A DNA stretch of 6,942 bases from an uncultured Actinomyces sp. (lineage in GTDB: Bacteria; Actinomycetota; Actinomycetes; Actinomycetales; Actinomycetaceae), in NCBI GenBank assembly GCA_915069725.1, contig CAJZFF010000087.1, positions 1-6,942 of the forward strand. The letters run 5' to 3'. Position 1 is the stretch's first letter, and every line of letters starts with the position of its first letter. Shown piece after piece: positions 1 through 5,181 of this stretch. Both the position numbers and the translations under genes were made by a program. The notes beneath the pieces are model-generated. The model saw nothing but the letters and a program-made list of their open reading frames with translations, ran no database searches and had not been told where the DNA came from.

Positions 1-86
1 CCCCAGCCCGCGCCACCTACGAGGGGCTCGGCTTCCAGCGCTGGCCGGTGGCGCGCTACTTCAAGGACCTGGCCGACGGCGACTGA
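1..86 (+). CDS. GNAT-family N-acetyltransferase, C-terminal fragment
   Basis: Only the last 27 codons are inside the window, in the frame starting at base 3 and ending at TGA 84-86. The visible tail contains ATYEGLGFQRWPVARYFKDL. This resembles the end of many GNAT acetyltransferases, where an alanine/tyrosine helix (A-x-Y-E-x-L-G-F) lies beside the acetyl-CoA site and is followed by a final strand ending in a Y-x-K-x-L element. GNAT enzymes move an acetyl group from acetyl-CoA to an amine; the substrate cannot be told from this fragment. The catalytic core and the start lie upstream of the window. The gene converges on the redox pair to its right. The call rests on one short motif, so another alpha/beta protein with a similar tail is possible. 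Confidence 0.55.
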   Translation, partial: PARATYEGLGFQRWPVARYFKDLADGD

Positions 87-107
87 GACGTCCATGAGAC
101 GCGTCTA

Positions 108-139
108 GGGCCCCAGGCCGGTTCGCCAGTCCGGGGCCT
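108..139. terminator. candidate bidirectional terminator hairpin
   Basis: A GC-rich inverted repeat lies in the 82-nt gap between two convergent genes. GGCCCC at 109-114 pairs with GGGGCC at 133-138, and a G-T wobble (108/139) extends the stem. The loop is 18 nt and can form a short inner stem. It starts 22 nt after the acetyltransferase stop and 30 nt beyond the oxidoreductase stop. There is no T-tract on either side, as is often the case in high-GC actinobacteria, so terminator function is inferred from position and pairing only. Confidence 0.3.
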
Positions 140-168
140 CGGGCATATGAAGCTACGTGCTGGCACGC

Positions 169-720
169 TCAGCCGTGAGGCTCCAGGACGGGCAGGTCCT
201 TGCTCGCCAGCGTGGCCGCGTAGTCCTCGACTCGCTGAGCCAGGGCCTCATCGGTGATGGTGAGGGTCCCGGTGGTGGTAAAGGGCTCGAGGTAGGTCAT
301 CTGGACCATGTTCGCCGTCGCCTGGAGAGGCCGCAGCAGCTCGGTGAGCGTGTAGCCGTAGGAGGACTCGTGGCTGTAGGCCTCGCCGGGGCCACCGGTG
401 CTCACGGCCACGAGCAGCTCCTTGCCGGCCAGGGCCTTACCGGTCGAGCCGTAGGCCCAGCCGTAGAGGAGCACGTCGTCGAGCCACTGCTTGAGCAGGG
501 CGGGGGTGGAGTACCAGTACATGGGGAACTGGAGGACGACCCTGTCGGCGGCCTCCAGGGCGGCCTGCTCGGCGGCGACGTCGACCTTCTGGTCGGGGTA
601 GAGGTCGTACATGTAGCGCACTGTGACGTCGTTGCCGAGGGTCTCGGCCTTGGCCGCCAGGGACCGGTTGGCGCGCGAGGCGGACATGTCGGGGTGGAAG
701 ACGAGAACGAGGGTCTTCAT
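169..720 (-). CDS. NAD(P)H-dependent oxidoreductase, flavodoxin-like fold (KefF/MdaB/quinone reductase type)
   Basis: A 183-residue protein of the Flavodoxin_2 family: soluble cytosolic flavoproteins that use NAD(P)H to make two-electron reductions of quinones, azo dyes or similar electrophiles. The N-terminal strand TLVLVFHP (3-10) is followed by S-x-S-R-A-N (13-18), which binds the flavin phosphate. The family's clearest block, QFPMYWYSTPALLKQWLDDV (64-83), carries the flavin-contacting P-x-Y-W-Y stretch. WAYG (88-91) and STGGPGEAYS (107-116) complete the flavin pocket. Length is typical for the family. The ATG at 720 has AGGAG upstream (complement of 726-730). The gene lies 46 nt downstream of the alcohol dehydrogenase on the same strand and probably shares its transcript. 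The physiological substrate cannot be read from the sequence. Confidence 0.88.
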   Translation of the reverse strand: MKTLVLVFHPDMSASRANRSLAAKAETLGNDVTVRYMYDLYPDQKVDVAAEQAALEAADRVVLQFPMYWYSTPALLKQWLDDVLLYGWAYGSTGKALAGKELLVAVSTGGPGEAYSHESSYGYTLTELLRPLQATANMVQMTYLEPFTTTGTLTITDEALAQRVEDYAATLASKDLPVLEPHG

Positions 721-725
721 GAATG

Positions 726-730
726 CTCCT
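726..730 (-). promoter_or_regulatory. ribosome binding site of the oxidoreductase
   Basis: AGGAG on the minus strand, 5 nt before the ATG at 720. It is a good Shine-Dalgarno match and fixes the start. The other candidate starts inside the ORF would remove the N-terminal flavin-binding strand. Confidence 0.7.
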
Positions 731-766
731 GTTGTCAGACGGTGATGGTGGGGTGTGCGGCTCGGA

Positions 767-1822
767 TCAGGGCTCCAGGAGCACCTTGATGGCGCGGCGC
801 TCGTCCATGGCCTTGTAGGCCTCTGCGGCCTCCTCCAGGGGTAGGCGCAGGGTGAAGACCTTGCCGGGGTTGATCTCGCGCTTGAGGATGCGGTCGATGA
901 GGTCGGGCAGGAAGCGGCGCACAGGCGCGGGGCCGCCCAGCATGTGGATCTCGGCGAAGAAGAGCTGGTCGCCGGGAAGGGAGACGCCGTGAGCCACGCC
1001 CACGTAGCCCAGGTGTCCGCCGGGGCGGCAGGAGGCGATGGCCTGCATCATGGAGGTCTGGTTGCCCACGGCCTCGACGACGCCGTGAGCGCCGTAGCCG
1101 TCGGTGAGCTCCTTGACCTTCGCGGCGCCCTCGTCGCCGCGCTCGGCGATGACGACGTCGGCGCCGAACTCGCGGGCCAGCTCCGCCCGGTCCTCGTGAC
1201 GGGAGAAGGCGATGACCTTCTCGGCCCCCAGGGCCTTGGCGGCCAGGACGGCGGACAGGCCCACGGCGCCGTCGCCGACCACCGCGATGGTCTTGCCGGG
1301 GCCGGCCTGGGCGGCGACGGCCCCGAACCAGCCGGTTCCCAGGACGTCGGAGGCGGCCAGCAGCGAGGCGATGATCTCCGGGTCCTCGGGCTTGCCGCCG
1401 GGAACGACGACGAGGGTTCCGTCGGCCAGGGCCACGCGCGTGTACTCGGCCTGGGTGTCGCCGATGAAGCCGCCGTTGGCGCAGCGCGACTGGTAGCCGT
1501 CCTCGCAGATCTCGCAGGTGTTGTCGCTGATGCAGAAGGAGCCGACGACGAAGTCGCCGACCTTGACGTTCTTGACCTCGTCGCCGACCTCGACGACGGT
1601 GCCCACGTACTCGTGGCCCATGGGGCGGGCCTCCTCCACGGGGGAGATGCCCCGGTAGGGCCACAGGTCCGAGCCGCACACGCAGGCGGCCTCGAGCTTG
1701 ACGACAGCGTCGGTGGGCTCGATGACGTGGGGGACCTCGCGGTCCTCGACACGGACGTCGCCGGCGGCGTGCATGACGACACCGCGCATGGTGGCGGGCA
1801 GGGCGGGAGCAGAAGCAGTCAC
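767..1822 (-). CDS. zinc-dependent alcohol dehydrogenase (medium-chain dehydrogenase/reductase)
   Basis: A 351-residue cytosolic MDR-family enzyme expected to interconvert an alcohol and an aldehyde or ketone with NAD(P)(H). The catalytic zinc site is visible as C49-G-S-D52 and G69-H70-E71. The Rossmann motif G183-D-G-A-V-G188 follows, and the S207-R208-H209 sequence after the second strand may favour NADP(H), which is inference. The structural zinc loop is S-D100-N-T-C103-E-I-C106 with a fourth ligand at C114. The usual first cysteine is Asp100, a variant I believe occurs in actinobacterial relatives and that can still bind zinc. The C-terminal block GGPAPVRRFLPDLID (296-310) supports a substrate-binding half of normal length. 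The start is GTG at 1822 with GAGGA upstream; ATG codon 12 lacks a ribosome site. It is first of a likely two-gene unit with the flavodoxin-fold reductase. Confidence 0.9.
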   Translation of the reverse strand: MTASAPALPATMRGVVMHAAGDVRVEDREVPHVIEPTDAVVKLEAACVCGSDLWPYRGISPVEEARPMGHEYVGTVVEVGDEVKNVKVGDFVVGSFCISDNTCEICEDGYQSRCANGGFIGDTQAEYTRVALADGTLVVVPGGKPEDPEIIASLLAASDVLGTGWFGAVAAQAGPGKTIAVVGDGAVGLSAVLAAKALGAEKVIAFSRHEDRAELAREFGADVVIAERGDEGAAKVKELTDGYGAHGVVEAVGNQTSMMQAIASCRPGGHLGYVGVAHGVSLPGDQLFFAEIHMLGGPAPVRRFLPDLIDRILKREINPGKVFTLRLPLEEAAEAYKAMDERRAIKVLLEP

Positions 1823-1829
1823 AGGTGTG

Positions 1830-1834
1830 TCCTC
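1830..1834 (-). promoter_or_regulatory. ribosome binding site deciding the GTG start of the dehydrogenase
   Basis: GAGGA on the minus strand lies 7 nt before the GTG at 1822-1820. The alternative ATG at codon 12 (1789-1787) is preceded only by C-rich sequence, so the GTG is preferred. Confidence 0.55.
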
Positions 1835-1962
1835 ACATCAGTTCTGGTTGATACGTGAAGACTAGGTGCGGGCCTCGGCGCAGGTCCACCGCCCAGCAGG
1901 TTCTGTCAGGGCGACCCTGCGCGGCCGCGGGGGACCGGTCGTGGTTCGTGAGACTGGTGTGT

Positions 1963-1983
1963 TTCGGCCCGAGCGCGGGCGAA
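1963..1983 (-). terminator. candidate terminator downstream of the siderophore ATPase gene
   Basis: An inverted repeat lies about 90 nt beyond the ATPase stop. On the + strand TTCG (1963-1966) plus CCCG (1968-1971) pairs with CGGG (1976-1979) plus CGAA (1980-1983). This gives eight base pairs with a single bulged G at 1967 and a four-base loop. No U-tract follows it in the minus direction, so the assignment rests on position and pairing alone. The smaller hairpin at 2040-2051 is nearer the stop and could serve instead. Confidence 0.35.
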
Positions 1984-2071
1984 GACCGGTGCCGGCGAGC
2001 GGGAATTCAGGCTCGCAGGCGCTCGCGTGTGATCGCGCTCGGCCGAAGCCGGGGCGCAGGCGCCGCCGTTT

Positions 2072-2938
2072 CTACCCGGCCTTGCCACCCGACGCCGTGT
2101 CCCGGCTCCTGCGCGGAAGAGGCAGAACCAGCGGGGTCCCGGTGAGCGGGTCGGAGATGACCTGGACCTTCAGGCCGAAGACCTCCTCGACCATCTCAGC
2201 GGTGACGACCTCCTCGGGGCGGCCGTGGGCCATGATGCTGCCGGCGCGCATGGCGATCACCTCGTCCCCGTAACGACAGGCCTGGTTGAGGTCGTGGAGC
2301 ACCGCCACGATGGTGGTGCCCAGCTCGGCGTTCAGGTCCCGGCACAGCTCGAGGAGGTCCACCTGGTGGGCCAGGTCCAGGTAAGTGGTCGGCTCGTCGA
2401 GCAGGAGGATGTCGGTGCGCTGGGCCAGGGCCATCGCCACCCACACCCGCTGGCGCTGCCCGCCGGAGAGTGCGGACACGTGCCGGTTGGCCAGACCAAC
2501 GACGTCGGTGCGCTCCATGGCCTCGGTGACGGCCGCGTCGTCGTCAGCCGACCACTGGTGCAGGAGCGACTGATACGGGTAGCGCCCGCGCGCCACCAGC
2601 TCGTGGACGGTGATCCCGGGCGGGGCGATGGAGGACTGGGCGAGCATGCCCACTCGCCGGGCCAGCTTCTTGGGGGCCAGGGTGGCGATGTCGCGGCCGT
2701 CGAGGACCACCTGCCCGGAGCCGGGGGAGAGGACCCGGCTCATGGCGCGCAGCAGCGTGGACTTCCCGCAGGCATTGGGGCCCACGATCATCGTCACCGT
2801 GCCCGGGGTGATGGCCGTGCTCAGGTCCTCGATGACCGGATGGCTGGGATGGTAGGCCAGGCAGATGCCCCGGACGCCCAGGCCCGTAGTGGGGGCCTGG
2901 GCGTCTGAAGGAGCCTCCGATGAGACCGGAGCGGGCAC
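2072..2938 (-). CDS. Fe(III)-siderophore ABC transporter ATP-binding protein (FepC/FecE type)
   Basis: A 288-residue ATPase that powers siderophore uptake from the cytosolic face of the membrane. All ABC motifs are intact: Walker A GPNACGKST (53-61, with the A-C-G-K variant common in this subfamily), Q-loop Gln101, signature LSGGQ (157-161), Walker B ILLLDEPT (177-184), D-loop YLDL (186-189) and switch His215 in VLHDLNQA. The ITVHELVARGRYPYQ stretch (109-123) after the Q-loop is characteristic of siderophore/haem/B12 ATPases. The GTG at 2938 begins 3 nt after the binding-protein stop with no clear Shine-Dalgarno, so translation is probably coupled. The first 20 residues are a poorly conserved extension, and no other ATG or GTG precedes the core. 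The partners are the lipoprotein upstream and the two permeases across the divergent promoter. Confidence 0.93.
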   Translation of the reverse strand: MPAPVSSEAPSDAQAPTTGLGVRGICLAYHPSHPVIEDLSTAITPGTVTMIVGPNACGKSTLLRAMSRVLSPGSGQVVLDGRDIATLAPKKLARRVGMLAQSSIAPPGITVHELVARGRYPYQSLLHQWSADDDAAVTEAMERTDVVGLANRHVSALSGGQRQRVWVAMALAQRTDILLLDEPTTYLDLAHQVDLLELCRDLNAELGTTIVAVLHDLNQACRYGDEVIAMRAGSIMAHGRPEEVVTAEMVEEVFGLKVQVISDPLTGTPLVLPLPRRSRDTASGGKAG

Positions 2939-2941
2939 GGA

Positions 2942-4009
2942 CTACTTCTTCTTCGGCAGCGTGTCCGCCACCGTGGTCATGACGAGCCGTGCCGCGGTGG
3001 GGCCGGCGTTGAGGAAGAAGGCGTCGTCGTCAACGCGCACGGCGTGCTTGTCGTTGACGGCTTTGAGTCCCGCCCACAGGGGCATGGCGGTCAGCTCGGT
3101 GTTGTTCTTGTCCTTGTCCTTCTCATCCTTCGGGGTCTTCTGCGCCCCGTAGAGGATCCAGTCGGCCTCGGCCTCGGCGAGGGTCTCGGAGCTGATGTCC
3201 TTGTTGCCGTTGTCGGTGAAGGTCTGGGTGCTGGGGCGGGCGACGCCCATGTCGGACAGGACCGAGCCGGCCAGAGAGACCGCCCCGAAGATACGAAGCT
3301 TGTCGCTGGTCTTGCGCAGCAGGGAGACGGTGGGGTTGCCGTCAATGGCGGAGCCGGCCTTCGCGGCGTCGACCTGGTAGGTCTCCATCCACTTCTTGGC
3401 GGTCTCCGGCTTGCCCAGGGCGTCGGCCACGAGGAGGAAGTCCTGCTTCCAGGCCTCGCTCTTGCCCTGGGTGACGACGGTGGGCGCCACCTCGGACAGG
3501 GACTTGTAGAGGGTGTCGATGTCGTCCTTGCCCGCCTGGTTGACGAGGATGAGGTCCGGGGACAGGTTGCCGATGTCCTCGACGCTGGGGGACTTGCGAG
3601 AGCCGACGTCCTTGATGGCACCCAGCTTGTCGGCCTGCTTGGGGAAGGCCTTCTTGAGGTACTCCGGGACCGTTGCGGCGCCGTCGCCCTTGGTTGAGCC
3701 GATCGGCACGATGCCCAGGGTCAGGGCGACGTCGAGCTGACCGGTGGACAGGATGACGACCTTGGTGGGGGCCTTCTTGATCTCGGTGGTGCCCTTGAAG
3801 TGGACGACCTTGCGGGGGAAGACGTCGTCGGCCTTGCCTGAGCCCTTGCCCTCGGGCATGCCGGTGGGCACCGATGAGGTGGGCTTTGCCTTGGCGGTCG
3901 AGGAGGCGCTGGAGTCCGCCTTCTTACCGGAGCAAGCGGCGAGGACGGGGATGGTGGTGGCCAACCCTGCGAAGACGAGAGCGCTGCGGCGGCTGTAGTG
4001 GGATGTCAT
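2942..4009 (-). CDS. Fe(III)-siderophore ABC transporter substrate-binding lipoprotein (FepB/FecB type)
   Basis: A 355-residue exported binding protein of the Peripla_BP_2 class, which captures ferric siderophore outside the membrane and delivers it to the permeases. The signal peptide has S6-R7-R8-S9-A-L, a possible twin-arginine motif, then a hydrophobic stretch and lipobox L23-A-A-C26, so Cys26 should be lipidated. A Ser/Lys/Thr/Ala-rich tether follows (about 27-62). The binding fold starts near VFPRKVVHFKGTTEIKKAPTKVVIL (63-87) and includes the family segments SVEDIGNLSPDLILVNQ (142-158) and AEAEADWILYG (278-288). A charged loop, KDEKDKDKNN (294-303), is encoded by short tandem hexamers. 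There is no good Shine-Dalgarno before ATG 4009; the iron box and a -10-like hexamer abut the start, so the mRNA may be leaderless. The ligand class (hydroxamate, catecholate or haem) cannot be decided. Confidence 0.92.
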   Translation of the reverse strand: MTSHYSRRSALVFAGLATTIPVLAACSGKKADSSASSTAKAKPTSSVPTGMPEGKGSGKADDVFPRKVVHFKGTTEIKKAPTKVVILSTGQLDVALTLGIVPIGSTKGDGAATVPEYLKKAFPKQADKLGAIKDVGSRKSPSVEDIGNLSPDLILVNQAGKDDIDTLYKSLSEVAPTVVTQGKSEAWKQDFLLVADALGKPETAKKWMETYQVDAAKAGSAIDGNPTVSLLRKTSDKLRIFGAVSLAGSVLSDMGVARPSTQTFTDNGNKDISSETLAEAEADWILYGAQKTPKDEKDKDKNNTELTAMPLWAGLKAVNDKHAVRVDDDAFFLNAGPTAARLVMTTVADTLPKKK

Positions 4010-4027
4010 GGGCTTAGGCTAACCTAA
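4009..4027 (-). promoter_or_regulatory. DtxR/IdeR iron box in the divergent siderophore promoter
   Basis: Read on the minus strand, the 19 bases match the DtxR/IdeR consensus TTAGGTTAGCCTAACCTAA at 16 positions: the first 14 are perfect, then 2 of the last 5 match. A 16-bp inverted repeat with perfect 6-bp arms (CTTAGG/CCTAAG, 4013-4028) overlaps it. DtxR and IdeR bind such sites when loaded with Fe(II) and repress iron-uptake genes. The box ends at the first base of the binding-protein ATG and lies about 87 nt upstream of the first permease start, so one site could silence both arms. The match is direct; binding by a regulator is inferred. Confidence 0.85.
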
Positions 4028-4046
4028 GTCATAGCGTTTTTATCAA
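4016..4046 (-). promoter_or_regulatory. candidate leaderless promoter of the binding-protein gene
   Basis: On the minus strand, TAGCCT (4021-4016) fits the actinobacterial -10 pattern TAnnnT and lies 6 nt before the ATG at 4009. That is the spacing found when transcription starts at the A of the start codon. A -35-like TTGATA (4046-4041) is 19 nt upstream of it, slightly long. The -10 is inside the iron box, so a bound repressor would block polymerase. The lack of a Shine-Dalgarno before this ATG agrees with a leaderless mRNA. The assignment rests on pattern only. Confidence 0.45.
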
Positions 4047-4072
4047 GAATCATCCTGAGGAAAGGTGGGGAC

Positions 4073-4117
4073 GTGGCGGAGGTCGCTCGTCAGTCGCAGC
4101 CGGGAGCTCTGGCGTGA
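4073..4117 (+). CDS. possible 14-codon leader ORF before the first permease
   Basis: A GTG at 4073 preceded by AAAGGTGGGG opens a 14-codon frame, MAEVARQSQPGALA, ending at TGA 4115-4117. The stop overlaps the GTG start of the permease (4114-4116) as GTGA, the same arrangement that joins the two permease genes. This could couple permease translation to an upstream ribosome, or it could be chance, because short open frames are common in high-GC DNA. The peptide has no recognisable motif and no codon run typical of an attenuator. The permease also has its own GGGAG site, so the leader is not needed to explain its start. Confidence 0.25.
   Translation: MAEVARQSQPGALA
4102..4106 (+). promoter_or_regulatory. 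ribosome binding site of the first permease
   Basis: GGGAG lies 7 nt before the GTG at 4114 and supports that start. There is no better upstream start in the same frame within the divergent spacer. Confidence 0.5.
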
Positions 4118-5181
4118 TCGCCCGGTGGTGGGAGCGCCGCCGGGGCTGTGGTGAGGAGTCTGCCGGGAGGTCCGCCCCTACGTCAGTGGGGGTCCCGGTG
4201 GGTGGGACTGTCCTTGTTCTCGGGGTGCTGTCGGTGCTTCTGTGCCTGGTGAGCCTGGCCGTTGGGTCGCACAGTCTGACGCTGGAGGAAGTGGCCGGTG
4301 CCTTCGTGCCGGGGAGGACAACGGTCGCCTCGGTCATTGTCTGGCAGCTGCGGATGCCGCGGACCGTCCTGGCGGTCATGGTGGGAGCCTCGCTGGCCGT
4401 GGCGGGGGTCGTCATGCAGGGGCTGACCCGCAATCCCCTGGCCGAGCCGGGCATTCTCGGCATCAATGCCGGCGCGTCGCTGTCGGTGGTCCTCTCCATG
4501 TCTCTGCTGGGGCTGACAGATGTGAGTGACTTCCTCTGGTTCGCCTTCGCAGGGGCCGCCCTGGCCGCCTTCCTCGTCCACCTCATGTCGGTGCGCAGTG
4601 CCGACGCCGGACCCGCCAGACTCGTGCTGGCCGGGGTGGCCCTGGGGGCGAGTCTGCGGTCGATCACCGGGACCATCACGATGTACGACTCCGTCACCTT
4701 CGACTCCTATCGCTTCTGGGTTCTGGGCTCGCTGGCGGACCGGGATGTGGTGCTGCTGGTGTGGGTGGCGCCCTTCCTTGTCGTCGGGCTGGTGCTGGCC
4801 CTGGCCTCGGGGCTCACGCTCAACGCCTTGGCGCTGGGGGAGGAGCAGGCCAAGGCGCTGGGTGTCAGCCCGAGGCGCGCTCGGGCGCTGGCACTGACCT
4901 CGATCACTCTCCTGTGCGGGGCGTCGACGGCGGCGGTCGGGCCGATCTCCTTCGTCGGGCTGGTGGTCCCGCAGGTGCTGCGGCTGGCCCTGGGGGCTGA
5001 CCAGCGCAGGCTGCTGGCCGTCTCCCTCGTCGCCGGACCAGTCCTGCTGCTGGCCGCCGACGTCGTCGGGCGGGTCATCCTGGAGTCCGGTGAGATGGAG
5101 GCGGGGGTCGTGACCGCATTCATCGGAGGTCCGGTGCTGCTGCTCATGGTCATCCAGCGGATGGGGGTGAAACGGCGGTGA
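4114..5181 (+). CDS. Fe(III)-siderophore ABC transporter permease, FecCD family (FepD type)
   Basis: A 355-residue integral membrane protein, one half of the siderophore channel. After a basic cytosolic N-terminus the first helix runs about 30-50; the hydrophobic pattern fits the roughly ten helices of BtuC-like permeases. Family blocks are RMPRTVLAVMVGASLAVAG (80-98) with MQGLTRNPLAEPGILGINAG (101-120), the cytosolic coupling region LALGEEQAKALGV (239-251) that contacts the ATPase, GPISFVGLVVPQ (276-287), and a closing GVVTAFIGGPVLLLMVIQR (331-349). Length is normal. The GTG at 4114 is supported by GGGAG. Its last bases overlap the next permease start as GTGA, so the two should be made together and pair as a heterodimer. 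Expression is probably controlled by the iron box about 87 nt upstream. Confidence 0.93.
   Translation: MIARWWERRRGCGEESAGRSAPTSVGVPVGGTVLVLGVLSVLLCLVSLAVGSHSLTLEEVAGAFVPGRTTVASVIVWQLRMPRTVLAVMVGASLAVAGVVMQGLTRNPLAEPGILGINAGASLSVVLSMSLLGLTDVSDFLWFAFAGAALAAFLVHLMSVRSADAGPARLVLAGVALGASLRSITGTITMYDSVTFDSYRFWVLGSLADRDVVLLVWVAPFLVVGLVLALASGLTLNALALGEEQAKALGVSPRRARALALTSITLLCGASTAAVGPISFVGLVVPQVLRLALGADQRRLLAVSLVAGPVLLLAADVVGRVILESGEMEAGVVTAFIGGPVLLLMVIQRMGVKRR

Larger units (their letters stand above)
1823..2071. other. non-coding spacer between the ABC ATPase gene and the dehydrogenase gene, rich in small inverted repeats
   Basis: This 249-nt stretch has no convincing gene. The short open frames across it have no recognisable motif and no ribosome site. 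It should hold the 3' end of the siderophore ATPase transcript and the promoter of the dehydrogenase pair, both on the minus strand. A weak -10-like TAGTCT (minus, 1864-1859) lies about 37 nt before the dehydrogenase GTG, but I see no matching -35 element. Several short inverted repeats are present: CAGGG/CCCTG at 1907-1919, a longer one at 1963-1983, GCGAGC/GCTCGC at 1995-2016, and a UUCG-loop hairpin (minus strand) at 2040-2051. No iron box is present here. Confidence 0.6.

Noticed and set aside
97..106. Perfect 10-bp palindrome AGACGCGTCT just after the acetyltransferase stop.
   Set aside because: It is short, has no loop to form a hairpin as RNA, and has no second copy nearby. Chance is adequate in GC-rich DNA.
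735..1679. Long minus-strand open frame (314 codons) overlapping the dehydrogenase gene, plus another on the + strand at 944-1858.
   Set aside because: Both are shadow frames of the dehydrogenase. Their products are Arg/Pro/Gly- or Gly/Val/Asp-rich with no family motif, whereas the dehydrogenase frame has intact zinc and Rossmann motifs.
1836..1851. Imperfect palindrome (ATCA...TGAT) upstream of the dehydrogenase start, considered as a regulator operator.
   Set aside because: The arms are only 4 bp, and no known operator consensus is matched.
1855..2273. Two + strand open frames across the 1823-2071 gap.
   Set aside because: Both run into the ATPase gene in antisense, have arginine-rich products with no motif, and lack a ribosome site.
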